The notes under the pieces are model-generated. The model did not search any database, was not told the origin of the DNA, and saw only the letters and a program-made list of their open reading frames with translations. A DNA stretch of 64,000 nucleotides, from contig CM022944.1 in assembly GCA_012931725.1 (NCBI GenBank), positions 13,758,831 to 13,822,830 on the forward strand. The letters are read 5' to 3'. The stretch comes from Litsea cubeba (Eukaryota; Streptophyta; Magnoliopsida; Laurales; Lauraceae). Below, piece after piece: positions 1 through 12,031 of this stretch; within the stretch, counting starts at the first letter, position 1, and each line of letters begins with the position of its first letter. A program made the translations under genes and the position numbers.

Positions 1-59
1 TTCTTTTTAGTAGATGTAGATCCATCCGATTTGTTTCTTTTTCTTATATTTTCAATCAT

Positions 60-310
60 CAATGATATAATATATCCGTAAATGGGATGATTGTAATAGT
101 CAATGCCTTTAAATTCAAGAGGTCGAAGTGTTATGTAAATTTACTTTATTTTATATTTATTTTCATACATAGAAAATTTTTTAATATTGAAAGATAATAA
201 AAAAAACTTATTTTATATTTATTTTATCTTAACAATATTTCAAAATAATTCTTAGATTTTAACATATTTCATTTTTTGCTCGGGCTTAGCATGAGCCTTT
301 GTTGCTACCT
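60..310 (+). repeat. Helitron-like 3' terminal sequence, degenerate
   Basis: About 240 bp of AT-rich sequence closely similar to 2800-3003, 4420-4636 and 16570-16815. It ends in a short hairpin (GCTC...GAGC around GGCTTAGCAT) followed by TTTGTTGCTAC. Other copies have GCCC...GGGC at the same stem positions, so both arms changed together, which supports a real hairpin. Helitrons characteristically end in a hairpin a few bases before CTAG; here the last base is changed to CTAC, so this is a decayed end. No protein is encoded. Confidence 0.5.
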
Positions 311-1192
311 TCTTAACAAATATACATAAAAAACTTAGAGTGATTTAAGGAGCCGTGTCATCACATTCCACTATTTTTTCTCCAAAAGTATCTATCCATA
401 TCTTCTATCTCCTAAGTCTCTCAATCAATATCCTCTAAAATTAAAGTTAATCTTGCAAAAATAACACAAAAGACCCTTCTAAGGGGGCCCACTATGTAAT
501 ATCAATCTCTTTCACTTATATGTTACCTCACAAAAGTTTTAGCTAGGGAATTTAATAAATCTAACCCATGCACCATCGATCATAGTGGGACCACCTCATA
601 GAACTTATCAACCTGACTCAAATGTTAAATGGACTTGAGGCTTTGTTGAACCTAGGCCTTTAAAGAGTTGTCATATATTTTCAGTACTTTTTTTTCGTGT
701 GGTTTAAGCTGGGATGATCCTATGTGAACCCAGACTCAAACCTTAGTCTGACCCCGGCCTTTAAGGGGCAGTCTCACCCCACCCATATTTTTTTAGTAGG
801 CAGGTTCAAACTTAGTATCTAGGACCTGATACACCTAAACTCAGGTTGTTCAATCCCTATTGATAGTAGAAATGGGCCAGTCCGGAAACTGGCCCATTGA
901 AATTCCTACGAACGATTTTAATGCCTTTTTCTCTCTCCAATTATTTATATTAATATAAAATAAAATATATCTAATTTTAATAAAATAAAAATTATATTTA
1001 TTAGGGCCCAGGTTGAGCACGGGCGTGGAGCCTACAAGTTTGCTTTGACAAAATCTTATGACGGAATTGATTAGGCTTTTTTTTTGTGGAAGTTTGTATA
1101 CCGGTATGTAAGATCCGTGGTTCAAATGTACACGAGAATGGTAATACATTTTTCTTTTTCTTAATTTTTGAATCTATTCATCGAGACTGAGA
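311..1192. other. intergenic, no gene seen
   Basis: AT-rich intergenic DNA with many stop codons in all frames. The stretch around 350-470 resembles 9470-9560 and 16890-16990, so it belongs to the same dispersed repeat family as those blocks. No exon with recognisable protein similarity was found. Confidence 0.5.
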
Positions 1193-2022
1193 TAGGGGTG
1201 TACACCGGGTTTCCAAACCGGCCCGACCCGGTAACCCGACCCTACCCGGACGTATTCGGGCGGGTGTAACATGGTCTTATACCGGGTCGGGTCAAACCCG
1301 ACCCGGAACATACTAATCCGGACCGGGTGCCGGGTTAAGGATTTTTAGTTAATCGGGTTATCGGGTGACCCGATAACCCGGTTATAAAAAATATTAAAAA
1401 AATAACTTTTATATACTAATTAGCTGATTTAGAAATAAACTTTGAAATAAAGTTTTGTGGAAAGTTGTGGTTAAACTTGGATTTAGATGAGGAAATCTTC
1501 ATTTCACAGAAGTTGTTATTTATCTCCATGCATTTTATCAAATCAACCATTTACCTGATAACTTAATTGTAATTTTTGTTCTCTTGAATGTGGTCGATCA
1601 GATATCAAGGATATCTCAAAAAGCTGAAAGAGGTGCAGGCCAACATCAGCCAAGTGGGGCTGAGTAGCAGAATCAACTTGACAATCAAAGGCTAACTCAC
1701 AATAACTTGTTTAGTTAAGATATTACCATCACCAACGCCGAGTGCATATAATTATATAAATTTGGTGAAAAGATGTGGAATATCTTAAGGGCTAGGCTAA
1801 GTTGCTAACCCCGCAGTAATGGCATAAAAATAAAATAAAAAGATTCAGATTGAAAAAAAAAAAAAAACTTAAAATTTGTAACCGGGTTACCCCGTAACCC
1901 GAACCCGACAAACCCGGCTATAGCTAACCGGGCATTCGGTCGGGTTCCCGGTGTTCATAAACTAATCGGGTCGGGTCAAACCCGGCCCGATAACCCGGAA
2001 CCCGACCCGATGTACACCCGTA
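1193..2022. mobile_element. non-autonomous hAT-type element with 8-bp target duplication
   Basis: An 830-bp element starting TAGGGGTGTACACCGGG and ending CGATGTACACCCGTA, so the ends are inverted repeats. It is flanked on both sides by the identical 8-mer GACTGAGA (1185-1192 and 2023-2030). An 8-bp duplication and TAGGGGTGTAC-like ends fit the hAT superfamily. Both arms (about 1193-1385 and 1885-2022) are dense in GGGTC/ACCCG motifs that pair with each other. The AT-rich middle has no long reading frame and no transposase, so it would have to be mobilised in trans. Confidence 0.8.
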
Positions 2023-2525
2023 GACTGAGATGCTCCAAAGAATGATGGCATCTTTGGTTTGATTTGTACCTTATTTCTTTACAGGAAAGTGAAAACTAAT
2101 TAAAGGATTGATTTCTTTTATTTATTTTCTTTTCGAGAGACTCATCTCAGCCACACTCACACTCCACACGATGTACCTAACAGACTGAGCCCCAGCTGGG
2201 TATTGATGTATTTGTAGGAAACTCATTTTTTTTCTCATTTTTTTCCTTCTTTGAATGGTATCATTTTTCTTTTTGCTTCCATCTAGAATTTTCTCTTTTT
2301 TAGTGGGGACTTTCAACCCATGCATTTTTTCAATTTATAAAGATTTTATAGGTGTGATATTACAAGATTCTCATTATTATTTTTCAAGATAATTTCTTGC
2401 TTTTACCATAAAATCTTAAGATCTTTTTCCACTTTATTTTCTTCTAAGAATTCTTAAAAATAATAATAGTGGATTCTTCTTTTATAGTTTTAATTATTCT
2501 AATAATTTATTATATCTTTGTTTTG

Positions 2526-2557
2526 GCCCGGACTCAGCACGGGCGTTTGTTGCTAGT
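2526..2557 (+). repeat. Helitron-like 3' terminus (hairpin + CTAG|T)
   Basis: GCCCG (2526-2530) pairs with CGGGC (2540-2544), and CTAG follows 8 bases later at 2553-2556, then a T. This is the canonical Helitron 3' layout. The 500 bases upstream (2031-2525) are AT-rich without a recognisable gene and are presumably the body of this element. The 5' end of the element was not identified. Confidence 0.55.
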
Positions 2558-4636
2558 ATATATATTAAAACAAAGGGGGAGGTGGGTTGTGGTTGGTGCC
2601 ACGGGGCTAGATGGAGATGGTAGAAACCACGGTTGAGACTAATTTTTTACAAAGAGAAGGGTCCCAGTGAGTCTTTCAAATCCCCACATCATCACCCCCA
2701 TGTGGGTCGCCAGGTGAGCCCCACCACAAACTTGAGCTTACCTTAGCCTAAACTTTAGCTTAGGAGAGCTGCCCCTATATAAACACACATTCATACTTGT
2801 GTAATGGTCAATGCCTTTAAATTCAAGAGGGCATTATGTTATGTAAGTTTATTTTTCATTTTATGTTTATTTCATCACATGTTAAAAGATTCTAATATTC
2901 AAAGATAATAACTTTATTTCTTTTACACTTATTTTATCTTAATAATATTTTAAAATAATTCTTAAATTTCTAATATATTTTTACTTTTGGCCTGGGCTTA
3001 GACCAAGAGTCGGACAAATGGCCACGGATCCATGTCGTAACGCTCTGGTTTTTCGAGTTCTGGAAAAAATGATTTTGTTTCCCTGAAAGTAAGAAAGACT
3101 AGAGAGAGGGGTTTGCACGAAGGAAAGGGAGATTGGGAGCTTTTATCTATCTATCTGACAAAGCCGTTTGGTAATTATATATTATATATATTAAATTAAG
3201 CAAAGGGGGAGGTGGGCTGTGGGGGGTGTCACCTCATCCCTAAAAAGCATCTCCTTTCAGAAAAATACTTATAAAATTACATAGAGCTTTGGGTGTGAGA
3301 GGTGGACTTTGAGGGGTGCCACGTCATCCCTAAGTGGGCCACCACACTCATCTAAAACAATCTCCTCCCTAAATCTCCATTTCAATTATCTTTTTCCAAA
3401 TCACCTCCCTAAATCTCTCCATTTCATTCAAATTTTTTTTATAAAGATAACAAACTCACATCTTTATCATATCTCCTACAATTTCTCTAAACACCTATCA
3501 TTTCTCCACTTCTACCAAGAAGTTGATAATACCGTGAGATATTTCTTTCAAGTTAAAGACCAGACAAACAAGGCCACCTTTAAACACATCATGATGCACC
3601 TTAATGAATTAGGATAAGAGGCTCACTTTTAAATAATACATCCTATGACCCCACCAATGCTCCTTGGAACACCACATCAACAAGGGCCTACTGACCAAAT
3701 ATTCAATTAGACATACCTTTAGATATTTGGATATGGTCATATCTTTACATATTACATCATGTGACCCCACCAAGGATCCTCAGAATGACACATCAGTAAG
3801 GTCCCACTGTCTAATTGGACACACCTTGAAGGAATTAGGATATTAGGCCCACCGTGATGTTACATCATGTGACCCCACCAAGTTAGTTTTTATTTTTTTA
3901 TTAAAGTTATATATATAATAAATATAAACTACTGATTTATTTCTATAAAATTTATTCTTTTCCGATAATATCTCATAAAAGAATCACATATTTCATTATA
4001 TTTTTTGAGCCCATGCACTATACCTCTCCATTTAATTCTGTAAGTTTACGTTTGTGGGGCCCACCATTCGTCCATCCAAATGGACCAAACACACGACCTC
4101 CCTAAATTGTATATGTCCACTAGCTTTTGGTCAGATCGGATTTACTGGACCGTTGGATCGACTGTATACCGATTGTGTACCGATCCGAATGGATTGTTGA
4201 CCATTAAACTTTTGTGGCTAGATGGAGATGGTAGAAACCACGGTTGAGACATATTTTTTTGCGAAGAGAAGGGTCCCAGTAAGTCCTTGAAATCCCCACA
4301 TCACCACCCCCATGTGGGTCGGCAGGTGGGCCCCACTACAAACTTGAGCTTACCTTAATCTAAGCTTTAGCTTAGGAGAGCTCAGCTGCCCCTATATAGA
4401 CACACATTCATACTTGTGTAATGGTCAATGCCTTTAAATTCAAGATGACATTATGTTATGTAAGTTTACTTCTCATTTTATATTTATTTTCATCATATGT
4501 TAAAAGATTCTAATACTCAATAATAAATTTCTTTCTTTTAGACTTATTTTATCTTAATAATATTTTAAAATAATTATTAAATTTCTAATATATTTTCACT
4601 TTTCGCCCAGGCTTAGCACGGGCGTTTGGTGCTAGT
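2557..4636 (+). mobile_element. cluster of Helitron-like elements in head-to-tail arrangement
   Basis: Directly after the CTAG at 2553-2556 comes TATATATATTAAAACAAAGG and AGGTGGG, a start-like block that recurs at about 3180-3215 and 4636-4670. The segment 2605-3003 is repeated with high similarity at 4216-4636. The second copy ends in the hairpin GCCC...GGGC (4605-4623) followed by CTAG (4632-4635) and T. The first copy breaks off inside its hairpin near 3003. The 3640-3880 part contains degenerate repeats of about 115 bp with CATGTGACCCCACCAA. No Rep/helicase coding sequence is visible. The true 5' ends (expected TC) are not clear. Confidence 0.45.
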
Positions 4637-6303
4637 TATATATATTAAAGCAAAGGGGGAGGTGGGTTGTGAGGGGTGCCACCTCATCCCTAAAAAGTCT
4701 TTCCTTTCAGAGAAATATGCACAAAAAATCTACATTGTACCTCACTTTGGCTACTCTTTCTCTCCTAAAACCTCTCTCATAAGAGATTTTTATGAAGTTT
4801 TGAATTTGGGTCCTATTTCTTGCCATTATCCAAATTATAAGCCAATCTTTGCAGTTGGTTTATTTTTTTCCCAAGATCTTCAATCATCAATGGGTCCCAC
4901 GTTAGATATGTATTGTGGGCCCTATCGATGAATGGAATCCAAGCTGTTGCTCCTTTACTTTCCTTTCGTATTAAATATATTTCAAGATTGGACTCCAGTA
5001 TTGGATGAAATCCCAATGACCTTCTCTTAACCACTTTTTTCTAAGAGTGGGCCCCACTGATGGATGGAGGCAAGCCCCCTAACGGTTGTCTGGTTAATAA
5101 TGGTTGCAAATCAATTAGTGGGCCCCGCACATTTAACTTATTTCTGCAGTGGGACCCTCTCATGAATTAATATACCTCATTTACATGTGGGATTGGTAAC
5201 CTAAGACAGTATCTACAAGGTTCTACGGTCTGTCTGGTTTCTTAATGGATGTAAATCAATTAGTGGGACCCTCTTATGGATTAATATAACTCCTTTACAT
5301 GTGGGATTGGTAAACAGAGACAATATCTACAGGGTCTTACGGTCCCCACTAAAATTGTCGAGATATTTGATCAAGACTTTGTATATGGATTATGGACCCA
5401 TATCTTTCAATTTCCATATAATAGTAAGCAGTAATCATGAAGGACTTGTATCCCATTATGAATATCTCGATGCAATACAAATATTAATATGGTAAATGAT
5501 TATTATTATTATTAACCATTTCATTTCATGGCATGGCTGGCCCACCACTATAATCAAACCACACAGCTTCTCTATTGTCCTACACATGGCATATATGTAT
5601 GTACATGAACAATGAGATGGGCGTGGACTGTGCACTGCCATCAACAAATTCTCTGGTGAGGTGGCTGGGAAGAACAATGCCCAAACTACTGGGTCCCACA
5701 TATACAAGATTTGATCATGTGGTCTCTAATTAAATTATGCATTTTATCAGATCAATCGCCATGATCAAATTGCAGTCGTTGAAAAATAAAATCGTCAATA
5801 TCATTCAAGAAGATTTGGAACACGTGTCACGATACAATGATTGTAGTGTGCGGTGGGTGAGATCTAACCGTGTGATCGCAATTAGATGGCAATAGAGTAA
5901 AGATTTATTTTCCTTGAAACCTTGGCCCACCCATCATGTGTCTTAGAGAAACTATTTTTGAAACTCACAAGAATGCTCCCTCCACCTCAAAATTTATCTA
6001 AAATATTATTTTTAAATTATTATGCCCATCTTTAATTTTTTCTATTTTAATATTATATATAATTTTGTAATTTAAAAGACATGACAACAACTAGCTTATA
6101 GTATATTTCTTTATCTTCTTTCGAAAAATCACAGAAAAAGAAAAAAAGGTTGGAGATTTATAATTTTGAATTTGGTTTGTAGGTTTTGTAAGTTTATTTT
6201 AATTTTTTTCTTTTTTATGTAGAATCTTGACTTAAAGAATTTTATTTGTTTCTCCTTTCTCTTTTCTATCTTAAAATATTTTCAGAAAAAATTTAAATTT
6301 TAA
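4637..6303. other. intergenic; Helitron-like start block and local duplications
   Basis: Begins with the AT-rich block plus AAAGCAAAGGGGGAGGTGGG that follows the previous Helitron-like end, then ordinary AT-rich DNA. The 5950-6300 part is very AT-rich and is the left flank of the MULE that follows. No gene was recognised. Confidence 0.4.
5148..5345. repeat. direct tandem duplication, period about 114 bp
   Basis: The block beginning AGTGGGACCCTCTCATG at 5148 is repeated at 5262 (AGTGGGACCCTCTTATG), including ACATGTGGGATTGGTAA and a shared TCTACGGTC-type end. The copies differ at several positions, so the duplication is not recent. Confidence 0.7.
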
Positions 6304-6312
6304 TAATATTTT

Positions 6313-9300
6313 GAGGATTTTACCAGAAAAAACACTTAATCCGGTCATGTTACGCAATCAAACATTTTAGCAAGTGGCGCACCAATTAGAGCAATTGGGT
6401 ACGATTTTCTTTTTTTTTTTTACCAAAAGAGCACATCGTCATCGCCGACCTTATTTACACTTGAATAAGGTCGGCGATGACCTTATTTATACTTGAATAA
6501 GGTCGGCTATGACGCTGGCCACAAAGTCTATATAAAATCTCTAAATAAGGTCGGTGATGACCTTAGCTTTGTAAAATAAGGTCATCACCGACGCAGAAGA
6601 CCCTATTTAAAACAAAAGTTGTAACTTTTTTATGAACATTTAACCGTACAGCGTCGGTGATGACCTTAGCTTTGTAAAATAAGGTCATCACCGACGCAGA
6701 AGTCCCTTTTTTTTCTTTCAAAAATTGTAACCTTTTGAGGCTTTTTTTTGGCACTAAGTGAGGTCGGTGATGACCTTAGCTTTGTAAAATAAGGTCATCA
6801 CCGACGCAGAAGTCCCTTATTTTAACCAAAAGTTGTAACTTTTTCATGCTTTCTTGTGTACATTTAAGGGTACAGCGTCGGTGATGACCTTATTTTAAGA
6901 GGAAAAAAAATAACTGCTGGGACTATGATATTTCCATCAAAATACAACTATGTGCTTCCAATAAGATTTAAATCATGGTGGACAACATTCAAGCACAAAC
7001 AAACGCATTCAATTGACATTCAATCAACATCCCATATACAATTTACATCCTATATACAATCAACAAGTATTTCCATCATGTCAAACAAAAAACAAAAAAA
7101 AAACCACGGTAATTCAAAAGTTTACAAAGCCTTGTTAAATAGCGGCGGAGATGTGATGCTCTTGCTCGCACAATAGAACGTCTGGCTGTGGATTTGAGGT
7201 AGTAGCCTCGCTGTGGGGCACTTCAGGATTGCTTGTATTCTCTTTAGACATCTGTGTACATCCAAAAAAGACATGATATCATTGACTGTTATCAAGGCAT
7301 GAATAAACTATGAAAGCCGAATATCCAAAACCGACCACACAATACTCTCCCCTATAATCAGATCCCTGAATGTAAAATTTCTTAAGCACACCATTACAAG
7401 CAGGTCAATCATGTTTCAAAATAGGCGAGTTAAATGGTTAATCTGATTTAAGTGACCCCAACCATCCATATAGTTTGGGTTCTTCGCTGTCCCTTTATAA
7501 CATCGAAAATGATGGAACCTAACAAGTTCCAGCTATCATACATCCCAAAGTCAGGACCACCAGAATTCTGTTCATGTAACACATGTACAAGGAATCCTCC
7601 ACTACATTATAGCTGGTTTCTTGGGAGCACAAAAGTGCATGATGTCCCAAGTATTAGAAGAATAACTCTTTGCTCATTGAAGGGCTGGTAACTATTGGAT
7701 GTGGACATGCGGCATATATGCAATTATTGTTCAAAATAAATCTTTTTTAGCCCTTCTCATTAAAAATATGACCGTTTGTCATAGAGCCTATTCAAAGATG
7801 CATGTTGTAAGAGTGGGTGATTTATTGTAATTTGTAAACCCTTTGGATTTTAGTGGCAGGCCTCACTATGATTTATATCCCCTAGACTCAAGAAATTTCT
7901 TTGTTCACGATATGATGATGAGAGTAGCCTCAAACATAGAAATCTTACTAGTATTCATCCAGGCATTTGCTTTTGATAGCCTAAGACATTAGTTTTCAAA
8001 CTCTTTGTCCATCAGCCCATTTAATAAATGGTAAAGCTGGCCAAGTCTTGTTCTAAAATTGCTAAGAATTTTTATTGCCAAGGTTTTCTCTCAAAATGGG
8101 TGCGGTGCTGTTGTCATCTCAAGGCAGGGTTCAGTAGAAAGTACTTTGAAATGGGACACAGGAATGATCTTTTTAATAATTGGAGATCGATCTGGGCCCA
8201 ATATCTTAACTGTGGTCAAGCTGGGCCATGCTAAGCCTAGTGTGTTGTGCTGATAGGCATTATTCAAGGAAGAATGATCACGGACAAGTGAATCAACGGT
8301 TGTCATGGTGGTATCTGTCCTAGTTGCTAATGGCCGTTTGTCTACTTCATATTGATTAGTTCATAGAAATTCATGGTAAAGAGGGTTTCATAAAAGGTGT
8401 ACTAAAGAGGCTGAGTCTAAAACAGTTACAATTTATTTCAAGGATTTAAACCATGGACTTGTGCAAAACAATGAATGAAATTACACAACCATAGTGACTA
8501 TATTTGACTGTTAGATTTAGTGTAAAACTAAATGACAATAGCATTGCCAATTATAGAATCAGGTCTGAATAACACAAGCACAATAATAATGTAAACACAT
8601 ACCTGAAACACGTACTTTAAGTTGTTTTACATATACCATAAATCGAATTCAAGAAACACAATGAATAACCCATTCACATTGTCAAAATGAAGAAACACAA
8701 AAAGGAACAAATCAACAACTATTGCCATTTGACTGCATACAACATTCTCAAGTTTGGAAAACAAAAATAACTCACTCAAACTTTACTGGAAGTGTTAAAA
8801 AAAAAACCCAATCATCCATTGTCTTTCTCAACTGAAACTACCCCAAATTTGAAATCACAAACCCTAATCAATGGAAATAACAAATGTACAAATCGAATAC
8901 AACGTTGAAGATAACAAACCATGCACTTAGATATCATATGTGGGAAGGTGGCAAAACAAAAGAAAGTGAAAATACAAAAACATTGATAAGGATTAAAAAA
9001 AAGGAGATCCAAACCTTTAGAGTGTCGGTCAAAATCACAGTCGATTGAAAAAATGATGGGATTATGACAAACAGTTGAGGAATTTAGATACGAGGCTGGT
9101 GGTTATGAAAAAATGGAAGCAACTGCTATTCGCACTCGTCCAAAGTCAGTCTCGACGCAATGGTGGAAGAGAGAAGAGAAGAATGAGCGAAACCATGGAT
9201 TTTAGCCCTAATATAGGTCGCGGCCAGCGTCATCGCCGACCTTATTCAAGTATAAATAAGGTCATCGCCGACCTTATTCAAGTGTAAATAAGGTCGGCGA

Positions 9301-9426
9301 TGACGATGTGCTCTTTTGGTAAAAAAAATGAAAATCGCACCTAATTGCTTTAATTGGTGCGCCATTTGCAAAAATATTTGATTGCTTAACATGACCGGAT
9401 TAAGTGTTTTTTCTGGTAAAATCCTC
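6313..9426. mobile_element. non-autonomous Mutator-like element (MULE), 3.1 kb, with 9-bp target duplication
   Basis: The outer ends are inverted repeats: GAGGATTTTACCAG at 6313 against CTGGTAAAATCCTC ending at 9426. The pairing continues inward for roughly 190-200 bp, through the tandem GTCGGCGATGACC blocks near 6437-6513 and 9230-9310. Both sides carry the identical 9-mer TAATATTTT (6304-6312 and 9427-9435), the duplication size of the Mutator superfamily. The interior shows no MURA-like transposase or long reading frame. It contains a palindromic tandem array (6550-6899) and about 2.1 kb of unrecognised DNA, possibly captured sequence. The element sits inside the AT-rich tail of a Helitron-like repeat whose hairpin resumes at about 9445. 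Confidence 0.88.
6550..6899. repeat. subterminal tandem array of 16-bp-arm palindromes
   Basis: The 16-mer GTCGGTGATGACCTTA starts at 6550, 6653, 6763 and 6877 (spacings 103, 110 and 114). In the first three units it is followed by GCTTTGTAAAA and then its exact reverse complement TAAGGTCATCACCGAC, making near-perfect hairpins with an 11-base loop. The fourth unit keeps only the left arm. The same core in the variant GTCGGCGATGACC occurs in both terminal repeats of the element. Confidence 0.85.
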
Positions 9427-9435
9427 TAATATTTT

Positions 9436-10567
9436 TCTTTTTGGGACCGGGCTTAGCATGGGCCTTTTTCTCCAAAAAAATCTATTTATCCCTATCCTCT
9501 ATCTCATAAAGTCTCTCAATAATATCCCATAAAATCTCTCTATTTTGCTACAATTATTCTCTCTCTCAACACCATCTATCTTACATCATCTCAAGATTGT
9601 CATCTTTTTATTTTAATATTTTGGGCCCACCTTTCTATAATTCATAATGATAGATTTTTCATTAAAAATATCATTTTCTTTTAGTTTTCAAATACAGCTC
9701 TACTCTATTCAAAGATTGTCACATGTAAACAATATCAGACCCGACCTTCTGGTAGACCACCTCATGGATGAGCTTGTGATAAAAATGTTTTGAGGTTGGA
9801 GTTTTTTGGTTGAATCTTATAGGCATCTTTTTCTGATCTGATTATATAGACATATGACCCTAGGTTTGACCCGCATGGACTCATAATTAAGAGATATATA
9901 AATTGATCCAAGGTTTGCCAATTATTATTAGGATCAAATAACACTAGCCTGTGGTTTTAAAGTCTCACAATTTATGGCTTTTAAAGTTAAGATTTTTATA
10001 TATTTTAAAAAAAACTTAGAGCTAAAAAATGATTTGATCAGTTCAAAAATGGTATTGGTGCTACTTTAAAGGGGTAGAAAAAAAGTTTATGTGGAGGGAT
10101 TGAAATGACCATTGGCCTATGTGAAAATAAAAAAAATGATGGATTTGTGCAACGAGAGGATTGCACATTTTTATGATTTTCTTTGTTAACAATATTATGT
10201 TGTTTGGTGTGATGCATTTTCCTTGCAAAGAAGAAAAAAATGAATCATTTTCCTTAATAGAGTGGACTTCGATTTTCTACGAAAATACAAAATTCCATTC
10301 TTATGATGAAATAAAAATCTGTAGAAACTAGAATGCTCTTGTTGCACAAAGAAGTCCAAATGAGGTGGCTTTGTTTTATTGGGCTATGAAATTATCAATG
10401 GGTAACAAAAAATTGAATGCATTTCTTATTACTAATATTATATGTATTAACAAAATTTGCTTTTCTATATATTTTAAGTAATTATTGCTGTTATTATTAT
10501 TTTTACGTTGTTGTTGAATGAATTTTTTTTAGCTTTTATCTTTATAATAGTTTATTGTTGATGTTGG
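9436..10567. repeat. dispersed repeat, copy A (paired with 16786-17760)
   Basis: Starts with a Helitron-like hairpin (CCGGGCTTAGCATGGGCC near 9447-9464). From about 9470 it is collinear with 16890-17750: shared blocks include CTATTTTGCTACA, GGGCCCACC, the GACCTTCTGGTAGACCACCT block and the ATGCATTTCTTATTACTAAT block. The similarity stops at GATGTTG (about 10560-10566), which marks the 5' boundary of the truncated gypsy element that follows. No coding sequence was recognised. Confidence 0.7.
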
Positions 10568-12031
10568 CCTCTGGTCAAGGACAGTCAACGCAGCGATCCC
10601 AAGCTTGTCAAAGTGATCAAGCAGATTGACCAGAGGCCAGAGTTCAGACTGATTGGTGGAGTGCTCTACTACCAGGACAGGCTGTGTGTACCAGACATTC
10701 AGGAGTTGAAGGACCAGATCTTAGCAGATGCACACCACAGCAGATATTCGATTCACCCGGGCAGCACCAAGATGTACAGGAACTTGAGGAGCTACTACTG
10801 GTGGAACAACATGAAGAAAGAGATTGCAGGCTATGTGGCCAGATGTCTGACATGTCAGCAGATCAAGGCCGAGCACCAGAAGCCACCAGGGTTACTTCAT
10901 CAGCTCGAGATACCTCAGTGGAAGTGGGAGCATGTTACCATGGATTTTATTGTAGGACTCCCAGCTACCATGAGACGCAATGATGGCATTTGGGTGATCG
11001 TGGACCGATTGATCGAATCAGCTCATTTCTTGCCAGTGTCGATGAGATCAGGACTCGACGTCCTTGCTAAGCTGTACGTGGACAAGATCGTCTCTTTGCA
11101 CGGAGTTCCAGCTTCGATTGTTTCAGACAGAGATCCACGCTTCACATCTCACTTCTGGGAGAGTCTACAGCAAGCCTTGGGTACCAAGTTGAGCTTCAGC
11201 ACAGCCTAACATCCTCAGACAGACGGACAGACGGAGCGCACCAACCAGACCTTGGAGGATATGTTGCGAGCTTGTGTCCTAGACTATAAGGAGAACTGGG
11301 AGGATTCTCTGCCACTCTGTGAGTTTGCCTACAACAACAGTTACCACTCGAGCATCAAGATGGCACCGTTCGAAGCGTTGTACGGCAGGAAGTGCAAGAC
11401 CCCAGTCTGTTGGGAGGAAGTTGGTGTCACGAGTTTCCATGGACCATCTATCGTCGGCGACACCAGTGAGAAGATCCACCAGATAGTGGAGAACCTAAAG
11501 ATTAGCCGCAGTCGACAGAAGAGCTATGTAGACAACCAGCGCAGACCATTTGAGTTTCAGAAGGGAGACCGTGTATTATTGAAGGTTTCCCCAGCTCGAG
11601 GCACCCTCAGATTCGGCGAGAAGGGCAAGTTAGCACGGAGGTACGTCGGACCCTTTGAGATCAAGGCCAGGATCGAAGATGTCGCCTACAGACTTCGGTT
11701 GCCAGCAGAGCTATCAGGTGTGCACGACGTCTTCCACGTCTCGATGTTGAGGAAGTATGTGGAGGACCCTACCCACATTCTGCATCACCAGCCGCTCGAC
11801 ATCCAGCCCGACGCATCCTACATCGCCAAGCCAGTCATCGACACCAAGGAGAAGGTGCTTCGGGACCGAACCATTCAGTTTGTGAAGGTTCAGTGGGAGC
11901 ATCACACCCCAGCTGAGGCTACTTGGGAGCTACGAGACCAGGTGGCGAGAGATTATCCACATCTTCTACCGCAGGTATGTTCTTACTTTGTTTTTACATT
12001 TGGGGACCAAATGTCTTTAACGAGGGAGGAA
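10568..12031 (+). pseudogene. Ty3/gypsy retrotransposon pol remnant: integrase plus chromodomain-like tail, nonsense-mutated
   Basis: One reading frame covers the 3' part of gypsy pol. In order it shows the zinc-binding region (HH..., CLTCQQ), the integrase core with the first Asp in TMDFIVGLP and the second in SDRDPRF, then HPQTDGQTER and the catalytic Glu in NQTLEDM. After that come the YNNSYHSSIKMAPFEALYGR block and the VHDVFHVSMLRKYV plus VKVQWEHHTPAEATWE tail typical of chromodomain-type gypsy elements (Tekay/Del-like). A TAA at 11207-11209 interrupts the frame inside the core, between the second Asp and the Glu, where related elements have Tyr. Protease, reverse transcriptase and RNase H are absent because the element is 5'-truncated at about 10567. 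It cannot encode an active integrase. Confidence 0.93.

Noticed and set aside
6550..6899. CRISPR-like regular spacing of palindromic units
   Set aside because: Plant nuclear context, spacings vary (103-114 bp), the units are large hairpins inside a MULE, and there are no cas genes.
10644..10983. Alternative frames over the gypsy integrase
   Set aside because: They are shadows of the integrase frame, which carries all the recognised motifs.
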